The notes: a model not told the origin generated them from the sequence alone. A DNA stretch of 64,000 nt from Euonymus europaeus (GCA_963580455.1 OY756970.1:22010001-22074000), one strand, 5' to 3'. Numbered from the stretch's first letter, positions 1 through 10,462 are shown. Program-made: numbers and translations.

Positions 1-784
1 TAAAGAAGGCCATGTGTCGTTGAACTGCACACGTCTGTAGGCTCGCGGAAGAAGCTAGCTTGCTTTGTATGTGGGAGGGTGAACCATGGTGCTAGGCAAT
101 GCTCCAACGCTTACACTTTAAAATATTGTTTAACAGCGGCATGCATTACTGGAGAAATTATTTAATCTTCTGGATGCATATCTCATGTGACACACTCAAT
201 ATGATATGATTGATATTAATGTGTGTTATATCTCTTACTTTTTTATTGACATCATTATCATATGAATATCATCCACACCTTTTTGATATTTCGATATGCC
301 ATGTGAAAATGAACTGCGGTCTTATTTTGCTCAATGAAGCATTAATTATTTGTGAAGCTTAATTGGTGGGGTAATTCTAGTCCACAATCATATACAATAA
401 TGCACCATCGAGTTTCGCTATGGAACTACAATATCAAGTGGATCAGTTAAACCCTTCATATATGGCGGTGATGGAGTTGGGAGAAATCATGGTTGGTGGT
501 AGGTCTATGGATTATGTTAAGGCTAGCTGTTGGGATACAAGATTTTTTTGGTATGCTGTAGTAGTTGGTGTTTAAAAGTTAATTTTTATGCTACGTAATT
601 TTTCTGGTCGACCATGTGTATCAGTTAAAATTATTACTTTACCACTAAGCCTAAAATACTTTCATCTAAAACTTAAATTACTACTACTACTACTTCATAA
701 CCGCTCATATATTATCCCATTTTTGTAGACATTAAGTACACTTTTCAGTTGCCATGGCATTATCCTTATCTTTTACTTCCACAG
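1..784. other. Left edge, no gene recognised
   Basis: AT-rich sequence with no open frame or motif I can assign. A possible splice acceptor (TTCCACAG) at about 777-784 leads into the CRR42-like exons that follow. Earlier exons of that gene, if they exist, were not found here. Confidence 0.5.
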
Positions 785-1029
785 TTCCGTACCCAAAACT
801 TCATGCCGTGCTGAGGGTTAATTCTGGCCTTGTCAAGCCTGGCTATGTGGGAAGGTATATCTACTTGGGAAATCTTCTCATTAGACATCGTTACTTGCTT
901 ATACTGAATTGATGTTTGTGCAGGACTGTGTCAAGGAAGCCCAAGGATGTGTTGCCAGTTAGGCTTGCCATTGGCACGTATCTCATAGATGGGAAGTATT
1001 TCAAGCCGGCCATTAGAAGAGCTCGATGA
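785..1029 (+). pseudogene. CRR42-like (DUF3148-type) C-terminal exons, probably degenerate
   Basis: Two exons, 785-854 and 924-1029, are joined across a 69-base GT-AG intron (855-923). The joined frame contains NSGLVKPGYVGR, then VSRKPKDV and IGTYLIDGKYFKP, and stops at 1027-1029. This resembles the C-terminal half of CHLORORESPIRATORY REDUCTION 42, a small chloroplast stromal protein needed to assemble the NDH complex, and related cyanobacterial DUF3148 proteins. That family match is from memory. Two things suggest decay: the usual WAVRL-like segment reads LPVRL, and the tail after GKYFKP is a short basic run in place of the acidic family tail. The transit peptide and N-terminal exons are missing. 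An in-frame ATG at 754 could instead start a short protein. Confidence 0.4.
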
Positions 1030-1830
1030 ATGAAAATCCTCTTTACCTTCGTATCTGGGATGCAATGTAAAGCCGGTAATGCTGTAAGAGAGTTAAATCA
1101 TTATGGAAATGTACATAAGCGATTGTAGTCCAACCACCATGTTGTAAACTTGTAATTCCCACACCCAAGTTCCTGGGAATATATTGGTCCAACTCAACAA
1201 ATTAATGGACTAAATCCAATTTACTTGGGTTTGGAAAAAGTTTTGTAAGTAGTTGAGCGAGACTTTTATCAATATATATCACTCGGTTGGGACATGCCCA
1301 CCGATGTGGTATATTAAGTCTTTACTTATGACCAAGATACTTCAATTCATTAAGTCTAACAGTAACAGTGAAAACGTCCAAGACAATCTGACCTTTTCCT
1401 TTTCAAGTGTTTCTGTTGAACAAGTGAATGAACTTATCACCGGCACTTGTCTAATGTGCCAATGATACACAAGGATTGAACTCACAAAGTGATTGAGAAA
1501 AAACTAATTGACATTTGGATGATGAAGAGCATACTTGTACATAGGACACAGAATTCCTTCTTTATTACAACAACATTCCACAGTACAAGCTTCAAAGATT
1601 GCCAATACGATATTTTCCAGGAACTCTACAAGTTTCTTTAATACAACATCAAAGCCATACACTTGGCAGAAAATAAACACATGATAGATAGATGACATAG
1701 CAATTAAGTGTGCATTAAACAACTTAAGGCACACTAATACACATAAGCATAATAACAGAGAGATGTCTAATTTAACCTCACACCTCTAACAGCGATTAGT
1801 GGCATGCATAATGGGACAATTGAGAGTCTC
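1030..1830. other. Gap between CRR42-like exons and the kinase 3' end
   Basis: No gene is supported here. The right part is presumably the 3' UTR and downstream flank of the minus-strand kinase gene that stops at 1831. Open frames in this stretch are short and of biased composition. Confidence 0.5.
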
Positions 1831-2608
1831 TTATGTAAGGGCTGATGAGCTTGTTTGATCAAATGATGTCACCATAACCCTTGATGTGTCTGGCTGGTTC
1901 TGGTTCTGGTTCATCTTTGTAGGGACATTATCTTGGAGAGAGTAGGAAGGTTCACCAAGCAAATTATCCGTCTCTTTACTGTTCTGCTGAGCCGACTTTT
2001 CCTCGCTGAGCTTCCTCAGCCTGGAAAGTTCATCAGCTACTTCCTTCATATTTGGCCTTTTCATGCCACTGCTATGTATACATCTCTTTGCTAGCTCCGC
2101 CACTACTTCTATCTCATCCATCTCCTCTTCATCGGATACCTCAAAATCCAGTATTTGATGGAGAATGTTATTTTCCAATGATGAGATGAAGTATTGAATA
2201 ATGTGACCCCTGTTACTAGACCTCGAATTAGGGGTAGGTTTCTGGCCGGTTAGTAGCTCTAAGATGACGATCCCAAAACTGTATACGTCGCTCTTTGCGG
2301 TTAAGTCTCCGGTCATTAGATACTCAGGATCTAAGTAGCCAATAGTCCCTTGAATTTTTGTGGCTCTCACAGTGTCATCCGATGAAATCAGCACTGACGC
2401 CCCAAAATCGGCCACTTTTGTTGTGTAGTTATCGTCCAAGAGTATGTTCGTCGACTTCACATCGCTATGAATGATAGGAGGGTATGCCAAAGAGTGCAAA
2501 TAATTAAGTGCTAGAGCAACCTCCTCCGCGATCCTCAGGCGAGCCTTCCATGTCTTTAAAATGTGAGACTTCTTATCATGGACATGCTAGAATAGTGTTC
2601 CATTGGAG

Positions 2609-2613
2609 ATAAA
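2609..2613. repeat. Left target-site duplication, ATAAA
   Basis: The five bases ATAAA directly precede the TGTGAAATG terminus of the retrotransposon. They are repeated at 7218-7222 next to its other end, which shows that the whole 2614-7217 block integrated as one unit. Confidence 0.9.
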
Positions 2614-2785
2614 TGTGAAATGTGTGTGTGTGAGTTGTATTGTGCCTACCTTCGGTGCCTTTCGGCGCCTACCTTCAGTGCCTTTCGGCACAGACATTAG
2701 TTTAGTCAAAAAGGAGGTACTCCTTTATGTATATAAAAGCAGTGTATGTGTAATACAATTTCAAGAAAAGAAAAACACTCTAACA
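2614..2785 (+). repeat. Left LTR, complete (172 bp)
   Basis: Starts TGTGAAATG and ends CTCTAACA, followed at once by a TGGTATC primer-binding site. It contains a direct duplication of a 25-base unit with the core GCCTACCTTC(G/A)GTGCCTTTCGGC and a TATA-like TATATAAA at about 2739-2746. It lies in the opposite orientation to the other two copies. Confidence 0.93.
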
Positions 2786-2797
2786 TGGTATCGGAGG
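2786..2797 (+). other. Primer-binding site, initiator-tRNA-Met type
   Basis: TGGTATCGGAGG follows the LTR end directly. It resembles the usual plant copia primer site TGGTATCAGAGC with one substitution in the best-conserved part. It sits on the + strand, opposite to pol. Confidence 0.75.
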
Positions 2798-3397
2798 CGA
2801 GCGAGGTCCTCACTGCTTCGTCTCTGTCTCTGGTTCTCCGCTGCCTCTGGTTCTAGCCTCTGTTTCTTCGTCTCTGTCTCTGGTTCTCCGCTGTCTCTGG
2901 TTCTGGCGATTCCTTCTCTGTTTCGTTAGATCGAGCCACCTCGCACGCCTTCGCGCCATCTCCGTTGCGAGTACGCCTGTCCGGCGATCTCTGTTCTTCG
3001 CGCAAGACGGGTTTCTTCGATCTGAGGTGCAATCTGGTCTGAGTTCTGGTTCGGCCCGATCTGCCTCTGCGGGTAGCAGACCCTCCACGTCCTTGCTTCA
3101 CCGGAAACTGATCTGAGGCATCTCCGGCCTTGAGAGATGCACTGGAGCTCGCAGTTGATCCTTTGCCGTTACTCAGATTCATTGCTCAAGAATAAATCAG
3201 CAAACAGAGCAGTGAATTCCAAGGCCTGAGGCTTGAGTGGATCCAATATCCAGTAGCTGGGCTCATTATTTGGGCCAGTTCAGGCCCAATTGCAGTCTTT
3301 GGTCTTTGGGCTTGGTACTTAGCTCCTAATTTGGGCCAGGCTTAGAACTAGTCGGGTTCCTTATTTGGGCTTGTTCAGGCCCAAAACAAAAAAAAAA

Positions 3398-3497
3398 ATG
3401 TCTTCTGATGATCGCAATCCTGCAATTAGTGTTCGTTTGACTGGTGATAATTATCCCTACTGGGCCAATGTGATGAAAAATTTTCTCCTTGGGAGAA
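3398..3497 (+). pseudogene. gag N-terminal fragment of the copia element
   Basis: After an untranslated leader (2798-3397), an ATG at 3398 opens a frame with VRLTGDNYPYWANVMKNFL, typical of the copia gag (UBN2/retrotran_gag) N terminus. After the codons for LGRK the frame runs straight into an inverted LTR at 3498. The rest of gag is not present on either strand. Confidence 0.85.
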
Positions 3498-3663
3498 AGT
3501 GTTTTTCTTTTCTTGAAATTGTATTACACATACACTGCTTTTATATACATAAAGGAGTACCTCCTTTTTGACTAAACTAATGTCTGTGCCGAAAGGCACT
3601 GAAGGTAGGCGCCGAAAGGCACCGAAGGTAGGCACAATACAACTCACACACACACATTTCACA
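3498..3663 (-). repeat. Middle LTR, inverted (166 bp)
   Basis: Reverse complement of the left LTR, lacking the last six bases of its 3' end. At 3663 it abuts the polypurine tract of the minus-strand pol and so acts as the 3' LTR of that half. At 3498 it is fused to gag that points the other way. Confidence 0.92.
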
Positions 3664-3681
3664 CCCTCCCTCAAACTGAGG
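3664..3681 (-). other. Polypurine tract
   Basis: On the minus strand TGAGGGAGGG directly precedes the TGTGAAATG start of the middle LTR, where plus-strand DNA priming is expected. Confidence 0.8.
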
Positions 3682-6184
3682 ATGATTGCATAGAAAGCAT
3701 CGATAGTTTGCCAAGCAAGAATTGAAATCGAGCAACGGTGTGAGTCTTCGTAAAGAAATCAGCCAACTGAAGAGTAGATGAAACGAAAGGCAGAGTAAGT
3801 GTGCCATCCCGAAGAAGATTACGTGTCGTATGACAATCAATCTCAATATGTTTGGTGCGTTCATGAAAAACTGTATTGTGAGCAATTTGAATGGCACTAC
3901 GATTGTCACAATAGAGAGGAGTAGGATCCGTCTGAGGAACACCCAAATCAGAAAGCAACCAACGAAGCCATCGAATTTCTGCATTAGCATGAGCCATGGC
4001 TCGATACTCAGCCTCCGCAGTAGAACGAGCAACAACAGTTTGTTTCTTGCTTTTCCAGGAGATAAGAGAATCACCAAGAAAGACACATGAACCAGAAGTG
4101 GACTTGCGATCTTCGACATCACCAGCCCAATCAGCATCAGAATAACCACGGAGTGTCAGAGAAGAAGTAGATGACATTAGGACACCATGGAAAAGAGTGC
4201 CTCGAAGATAACGCAGAATACGAACCAAAGCAGTCCAATGACAGGAACGAGGAGCAGAGACAAATTGACTGACAATGTGAACAGCATAAGCTATATCAGG
4301 ACGTGTGACAGTCAAATATACCAAACAACCAACAAGTTCACGATAGAGAGTAGGGTCGTCAAGAAGAGTCCCATCAGTAGAAGTGAGTCGAAGATGAAGC
4401 TCCACTGGTGTAGCAGTGACTTTTGAGTCAGTGAGACGAGCACGATGGATCACTTCATTAGTATATTTGGCCTGAGACAAGAAGTATCCTTTAGGAGAAT
4501 AAGCAACTTCAATGCCAAGAAAATAACGCAAGTGACCCAAATCTTTCATTTCAAAAGTACTGGAAAGATGTCTTTTCACACGGTCAATGGCAGTAGGATC
4601 AGATCCAGTGATAATCATGTCATCAACATAAAGAAGAAGGGCCACTAGACCAGCATCAGTATGAAGAAGAAACAGAGCAGAATCATTATCACTAGAACGA
4701 AATCCAAGCTGAGTAATAGCTGTTTCAAAACATTCATACCAGGCTCGGGGAGCTTGTTTAAGACCATAGAGAGCCTTGCGCAAGCGACAAACATAACCAG
4801 GAGGATGAGAGAGACCGGGAGGAGGTTTCATATAGACTTCCTCAGAGAGAGAACCATTAAGAAAGGCATTCTTAACATCCATCTGATACAATGGCCAACT
4901 TTTGACTGCAGCGACTGAGATTAATGTACGAACAGAAGTCATTTTGGCTACAGGAGCAAAAGTCTCCTCATAGTCAATACCGTATTCTTGAGAAAACCCT
5001 TTAGCGACAAGACGAGCCTTATACCGCTCTAGAGAGCCATCAGAGTGAGTTTTGATTTTGAAAATCCATTTACACCCCACAATGTTCTGTCCCGGAGGAG
5101 GAGGAACCAATTCCCAAGTAGAAGTTTTGTCAAGAGCAGCAAGTTCATCATTCATTGCTTGGACCCAAAGTGGATCCTGAGAGGCTTCCCTGTATGACTG
5201 GGGCTCAGAGAAAGAGTGAATAGCAGATAAAGCAGTACGATAAGAGACAGAAAAACAAGTAGAAAGAAGACTGAGTTTGGTGACGGGACGTCGGTCCCTA
5301 AGAGGATACCTGCGAGGCAGATCAGATGTGGTGGTAGTAGAGACAGGAGCAGGAGCAGGAGCGGAGTCCAGAGCAGCAGACGGATCAGGTAATATGACCG
5401 AAGATGTGTTGAAGCGTTGCTTGTTACGGGAGTAAACTGTCGAACAATTAGTAGGAAGAGAGATAGACTCAGTAGGGGAAGGTGTGGGGATAGTGGTAGT
5501 AGACGAGATAGTTGAGATATATTCATCAGAAGCAACATCAGCAGGAAAAGGATCAATGAGAACTAACTCTTCTTTGGATACAGAGGGAGTCAGAGATGGA
5601 AGACGATAATAGGGTAGTCGTTCGAGAAAGACAACATGACGGGAGACAAATAGGCGATGAGAAAGAGGATCATAACATCGATAGCCCTTTTGAGTAAGAC
5701 TATATCCTAGAAAAACACAGAGAGTGGAACGAGCACTCAGTTTAGAACGATCTTTTCTAGGAAGTAGGACAAAGCAGGCACAACCAAAAACACGAAGAAG
5801 AGAGTAATTAGGAGTTTGAGAGAAAAGAGCCTCATAAGGAGATTTTCCATGAAGAAGAGGAGTGGGCATCCGATTAAGTAAAAAAGTAGCAGTAAGAACA
5901 GCTTCACCCCAGAAAGAACTTGGAACCGAAGAGGATAAGAGAAGAGATCGTGCAGTCTCAAGAATGTGACGATGTTTGCGTTCTGCACGACCATTTTGAG
6001 CTGGAGTATCAGAACAGGATGACTGATGAATGGTACCATGAGTGGATAAGTATTCGATGAAATCTCTCTTAAGATACTCCCCCCCAAGATCAGAACGCAA
6101 AATTTTAATGGTAGTAGAAAATTGAGTAGTGATGAGGGATTGAAACGAACAATAGATTTGATAGAAATCTGATTTATGTTTCAT
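3671..6184 (-). pseudogene. copia pol, second part: integrase C-terminal half, reverse transcriptase, RNase H
   Basis: An 837-codon open frame. It carries the third catalytic integrase residue region (QNGRAERKHRH) and the reverse transcriptase core (YKARLVAKGF, YQMDVKNAFLNG, LLYVDDMIITG). RNase H motifs follow (GYSDADWAGD, STAEAEYRAM, and LADFFTK near the end). It stops just inside the polypurine tract. The frame is open throughout but cut off from the upstream protease and integrase part by an 85-bp duplication. The element is therefore not expected to make an intact polyprotein. Confidence 0.93.
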
Positions 6185-6278
6185 AAGATAAACTGAGTAG
6201 TGAAAATTGAGTAGTGATGAGGGATTGAAACGAACAATAGATTTGATAGAAATCTGATTTATGTTTCATAAGATAAAC
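6117..6278. repeat. 85-bp tandem duplication inside pol
   Basis: A 77-base block at 6117-6193 is repeated at 6202-6278, with an 8-base spacer that itself repeats part of the unit (GAGTAGT). The 85-base offset is not a multiple of three. It shifts the reading frame inside the integrase core and splits pol into two open frames. Confidence 0.92.
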
Positions 6279-7078
6279 CCAAGTAAACCGAGTATGATCA
6301 TCTACAAAAGAGACATAGTAAACAGATCCGCCTTTTGTAGCAAGAGGGGCAGGCCCCCAAACATCAGTATGAATAAGAGAAAAAGGTGAGGGTGAAAGGG
6401 TAACACTTTTATTAAAAGGTAATGCTGTTTGTTTTGCAAGTTTACAACCCCGACAATCTGAAATATCAGTAGTGGAAACTCTACCCAATATTCCAGAGGA
6501 AGACAAAGTGCGTAAACGCTCAGCAGACATATGACCCAACCGAGCATGCCAAAGATAAAACGGACTGGATAAGTCATCTAAATGAAAAGAAGAAAAAGCT
6601 ACCGAAGGAACAACTGGGAGATGCAACTGCTCCACCACATAAACATCAGCAATTTTATGCCCGATCCCAATCTGCTTCCCTGACGTCCGATCCTGCACAC
6701 GACACACAGAAGAACCAAAAGAAATGTCATAACCAGCGCTATCAAGTTGGCTAATGGACAAAAGGTTAACAGACAATTGGGGAACATGTAAAACGTGAGG
6801 AAGAGAAACGGGAGTTGAAGAAGACATAGGGATAGAACCAATACAACTCACAGACAAAGAAGTACCATTAGCAGTATAAACATTCATAGGGGAGGGAGGA
6901 GATACACAATTATGAAGCAAGGATCGAGAAGGAGTCATATGAAATGCAGCATCAGAGTCAAGTATCCAGACAAAGGAAGAAATACCTGACAGGGAATCTA
7001 GCAAACCTGAAGTACTGGAAGTCATCGCAGAGGCAGATGATGGAAAAGAAATCATCTGCTGAAGATGAGAGAGCTGAG
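6174..7078 (-). pseudogene. copia pol, first part: protease, GAG-pre-integrase and integrase N-terminal half
   Basis: On the minus strand this region begins abruptly at the junction with the truncated right LTR, with no start codon of its own, so upstream gag and the zinc knuckle are deleted. It contains a protease site reading WILDSDAAFHMT (family form WILDSGA..HMT), the GAG-pre-integrase motif LWHARLGH and a CxxC zinc pair (CRGCKLAKQ). The first integrase acidic residues follow in HTDVWGP and FVDDHTR. The glycine of the protease DSG triad is Asp, which should inactivate it. The frame ends in the 85-bp duplication. Confidence 0.88.
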
Positions 7079-7217
7079 TACACATACACTGCTTTTATAT
7101 ACATAAAGGAGTACCTCCTTTTTGACTAAACTAATGTCTGTGCCGAAAGGCACTGAAGGTAGGCGCCGAAAGGCACCGAAGGTAGGCACAATACAACTCA
7201 CACACACACATTTCACA
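7079..7217 (-). repeat. Right LTR, inverted and 3'-truncated (139 bp)
   Basis: Reverse complement of the left LTR from its TGTGAAATG end, lacking about 33 bases of the 3' end. It is joined directly to pol with no primer site, leader or gag. The outer end is intact and abuts the ATAAA duplication. Confidence 0.92.
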
Positions 7218-7222
7218 ATAAA
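7218..7222. repeat. Right target-site duplication, ATAAA
   Basis: Perfect copy of the five bases at 2609-2613. Removing one copy together with the element restores the kinase reading frame across the junction. Confidence 0.9.
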
Positions 7223-8905
7223 TTCATAAACAAGCAATGGAACTTTGGTCTCCAGACACAAACCTAACAGCTTGACTACGTTCTTATGATTGACTTGTGA
7301 AACGATTTCAATTTCATGCTGAGATTCCTCATTCACTTGAGCTTTATCCACCCCTTTAGGCTTCTTGACTGCAACTTCGACGTTATCAGCTAGTATCCCT
7401 CTGTAAACTGATCCGAACCCACCTTCCCCAAGAAACCGACTCTTGTCGTAGTTGTTGGTTGCTTTTGCTAGCTCTGCTTCGCTGAAAATCCTCACTCGTT
7501 GGTGCTTCAGCAACTTACCACCGTTGTCTAAGAAGTTCTTCTCCTTTCTGCGCCTCTTGAATAGCACAAAGATAAGAACACTCATGATTACAAATACGAT
7601 GGCAGCTGCCCCAATAACTGCACAGAAAGGAATTAAAGTATGGAAGATTGTCAATATATACAGTACCACAACTTCCATTTTCTTCTGTTTTTTTTTCTTT
7701 CTTGAAGAGCCCAATCAAAGTGACAAAATGAATGGAGGATTACCTGCGAAATTTCTACCAAATTCCTGACATCCAACTTTTCCATCTCCGCGTGTGCAAA
7801 ATGGGCAGTGGCATGTGTAATTTCCAATTGTGTTCTTGCATCTTCCTTCACATTTATAACTTTTTGGTTCCTTGCACTCATCAATGTCTGTTCAATCACA
7901 GAATTAAGCCGTTATCAAGTAATAGAAAAACTAGTAACTAACATTCACACAACAATATATAACATTGACATTTCACCTTGACATCCATATGGTAAATAAG
8001 GATTTCCTCTGAATCCTTCCTTGCACGAGCAGCGATATCCTTTGCCATTTTGAGAGTACGTACAGTTAGTGTTGATGCCACAAGCGTATCCACTTTTGTT
8101 TGCCGCAGCTGCTTCACAGGTCTCCTCGCGTACCACCCATTCTATCACAGCATCTGAAAGTGAACTGTCACGCTGGCGCCAGTAATCCGAAGCATGGAAT
8201 GTTCTATTGTCAACCACATATGCATATCCACAAGCACTGACGGGTCCTTGGTCAAACAAAGTGAATGCAGTAATATCTAATGTACGCAGATGATGCGGAA
8301 TCGAGGTCTCGCAGCACCCATTACCTGAGCAAGTCCTTGTTTGTTCCTCGTTTACAGTATCATTGCATATGTTAAGACAACCGCTGCCGAATTTCCCTTC
8401 CGCGTCTTTCATCACAGCAAATATATCACACCCAAATACTGCTAGTTTGTTGTATGTGTTTGATAATCTGAATGATTCTGGTCCCAAGTTGATGCTCTGG
8501 TTGAACCAACCATTCTGCCCGCCGGTCTCGTTGTAACAGATGGAAGCTGCCTGGATCTTGACAGAGACAGTTCCTTCTTCCAATGATATTGTGTTAATAG
8601 GCATGTTAGTACCAAGGAACAGACCAATTATATCACGACTAGTGTTTATGTCGTTACAAGTCATGAAAAAATGCTCGTTTATGGCACAAGTAGGTTTGTC
8701 AATCCCAAATGGGTATGGAACGCTGACATTCCCACATTTACCACGACATCCAGGTTTTGTGACATAGGAATCTGCCATGTCTGCTGTTGTAGCTTGAGAT
8801 ATGCATACCAAAACAAGCCATAGCAACATCTTCTCAACTTCTAACACGTTTTGTGTAGCTTATTTTTCCGATCTCTCTATGAACTTCAGAACTTGTGTAT
8901 TACAT

Positions 8906-8914
8906 GTATATATA
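8906..8914 (-). promoter_or_regulatory. Candidate TATA box of the kinase gene
   Basis: TATATATA-type sequence about 80 bases upstream of the ATG at 8829, a usual spacing for a plant promoter with a short leader. Confidence 0.5.
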
Positions 8915-9495
8915 GACAAACCCGCAAGTGGCCTCTGATACATTTTGGTGGTGAAGAAAACATAGAAACCATTTTTTTTAACGTTAAAAACTTTAAAATT
9001 AAGTTACATTGTAAAAAATATGAAAAACCAAAAATAAAAATATTTGGTTAGCAAATTATAAAAATAACCCAGACTATCTCATAATTTACAAAATAACCCA
9101 CAAACTCTTAACTTTTTTCAAATATACCATCTTCTAAAAACACATCTCACGGCACCACCAACTTCCTCAGCATTCCGGCCACTGTTGGGGGCAGTGACCA
9201 CTCAAATCGAAGCGCTCGACCTCCATGTAGTATTTCCGACCATCAATCGACGGAGAAAGACCTTTGTCTTGCCGAAATCACGCTAAAAAGTCGCACGGCT
9301 TCCGTGACTTAAGGTGCCCGATCCGGCCACCACGACGAGCCCACCACCATAGATAGAATGCCCACGCCGAGCTTTACATGATTCACCCCTTTCCCGGACA
9401 AAATGGTCAGCAGAAGGTCGGATCGATTTTCCAAGGACTGAAGTGAAGAAAAAAATTTGTTGCCTCACCAAGGTAGCCGTATTGGCAGCTCCCTG
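8915..9495. other. Upstream flank of the kinase gene
   Basis: No gene recognised. Contains AT-rich sequence, then a more GC-rich stretch (9150-9490) without a supported frame. Confidence 0.45.
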
Positions 9496-10462
9496 CATGT
9501 CGTTTGGTTTGTGAAATAATTTGAGTGGGAATGAGAATTGAAGTGAGAATGAGAATGAGATTTTAATTCCAATGTTTGGTATATATAAAAATTGAGAATG
9601 AGAATGTATTTTGTCCATTATGTCCTTTTTTTTATTTATGTGTAATAAAAAAATCATTTTATCAATTTTAATAATGCATAATTAACTAATTAAAACAGTT
9701 TTATAAAATTACATACTTTAATAAATTAAAACATAAATATAATCTAAATATATTAATTAATATCCAAATTAACATAATATTTTTAATAATATAATCCATT
9801 CACCATAAACTAAAATATTACATGACTCATATAATCCATTGACATATTAATCAGATAGGTCTCACGACAAGGCATGAAGCCATGGCCCAATCTCATATAG
9901 TTAGTCAAACCTATAGACTAAATTGTCAACAAACCCCACCTTTTATCAAATCAAAGCAAGATTTGGAGTTCTACCTGTTCGACATCTCCTCTGTCTGGTG
10001 TAATGGAAGATGTTGGGAGCGCTCTGTCTGGAGGAATCAACGACGATAGGAGCCCTCACGTCGGCCGGCTGATTTGTGCTTGGAGGAATCGACGACGGGA
10101 GCGCTCTGTCTGGATGACGATGGGAGCCCTCAAGCCTGCTGCTTTGCGTCTGGACTCTGGAGGTCTTCTCCGCCCTTGCTGTCATTATGGTTTGGGTATT
10201 TAATTGGACGGATGATATTGATTTGATCTAACGATGTCAAAGCATAACATATGAGGGTAAACTTGACATTTCAGTAGCAATTCCACATAGAATCACCTAA
10301 ACCCACCTCTTCTTGCGGGAATGAGAATACAGGAGAGAGAAAGGGTGGAATGAAATGGTCCATTCAATTCCCTCAAGATTTTAATCCACCAAACGTGAGA
10401 ATGGAATGGACCATTCCATAAACCATGTCAATTCCACCCTGATTCCCAACACCAAACAGACA
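9496..10462. mobile_element. Possible non-autonomous DNA transposon
   Basis: The left end reads TGTCGTTTGGTTTG and then runs of GAATGAGAATG. The right end, reverse-complemented, reads TGTCTGTTTGGTG and then GGGAAT-rich sequence, giving short imperfect inverted ends typical of plant MITEs. The interior holds a repeated GGGAGCGCTCTGTCTGGA segment (10016-10033 and 10098-10115). I could not find a convincing target duplication. Confidence 0.35.

Larger units (their letters stand above)
2614..7217 (-). mobile_element. Ty1/copia-type element with terminal LTRs in inverted orientation
   Basis: A 4604-bp insertion in the kinase exon, flanked by ATAAA on both sides. The plus-strand order is: complete LTR (+), primer-binding site, leader and first 33 codons of gag (+); then an LTR (-), polypurine tract and pol (-); then a 3'-truncated LTR (-) that forms the right boundary. 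Both outer ends are therefore the same LTR terminus (TGTGAAA), where a normal element would show TG at one end and the LTR 3' end CTCTAACA at the other. The three LTR copies look identical by eye wherever they overlap, so the insertion is young. Most of gag is missing. Copia class follows from the pol order protease, integrase, reverse transcriptase, RNase H and from the initiator-methionine type primer site. Confidence 0.9.
1831..8829 (-). pseudogene. Wall-associated receptor kinase-like gene, disrupted by an LTR retrotransposon
   Basis: In its intact form this would be a plasma-membrane kinase that senses cell-wall pectin. Exon 1 (8829-7977) encodes a signal peptide (MLLWLVLVC...) and a GUB_WAK domain (GKCGNVSVPYPFGI). 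Exon 2 (7887-7744) encodes a calcium-binding EGF module (DIDECKEP...CHCPFC). Exon 3 starts at 7617 with a transmembrane helix followed by basic residues, then the kinase glycine loop [11 protein letters not shown] and VAVKKPKG. At YEF the frame runs into the element at 7217 and resumes at 2613 after the duplicated ATAAA. The second half carries STNILLDDN, DFGAS, GTIGYLDPEY and the C-terminal lobe. In the resumed frame the segment NGTLF is followed by TAG where the family has CAG (Gln), so there is an independent nonsense change. The catalytic loop reads HSDVKS, not HRDVKS. The gene is almost certainly non-functional as a full kinase. The extracellular part could still be transcribed from its own promoter. 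Confidence 0.93.

Noticed and set aside
2810..3182. Arg/Glu-rich open frames on the minus strand in the copia leader
   Set aside because: They lie in the untranslated leader between primer site and gag, have repetitive charged composition and match no family; the leader is simply open by chance.
3577..5556. Long leucine-rich or lysine-rich frames overlapping pol
   Set aside because: They are other-frame shadows of the pol reading frame, which has clear integrase, reverse transcriptase and RNase H motifs.
7079..7217. Right LTR read as the end of a simple nested insertion into gag
   Set aside because: A nested insertion would leave a complete inner LTR end and a gag target duplication at 3498. 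Neither is present, while the outer ATAAA copies match.
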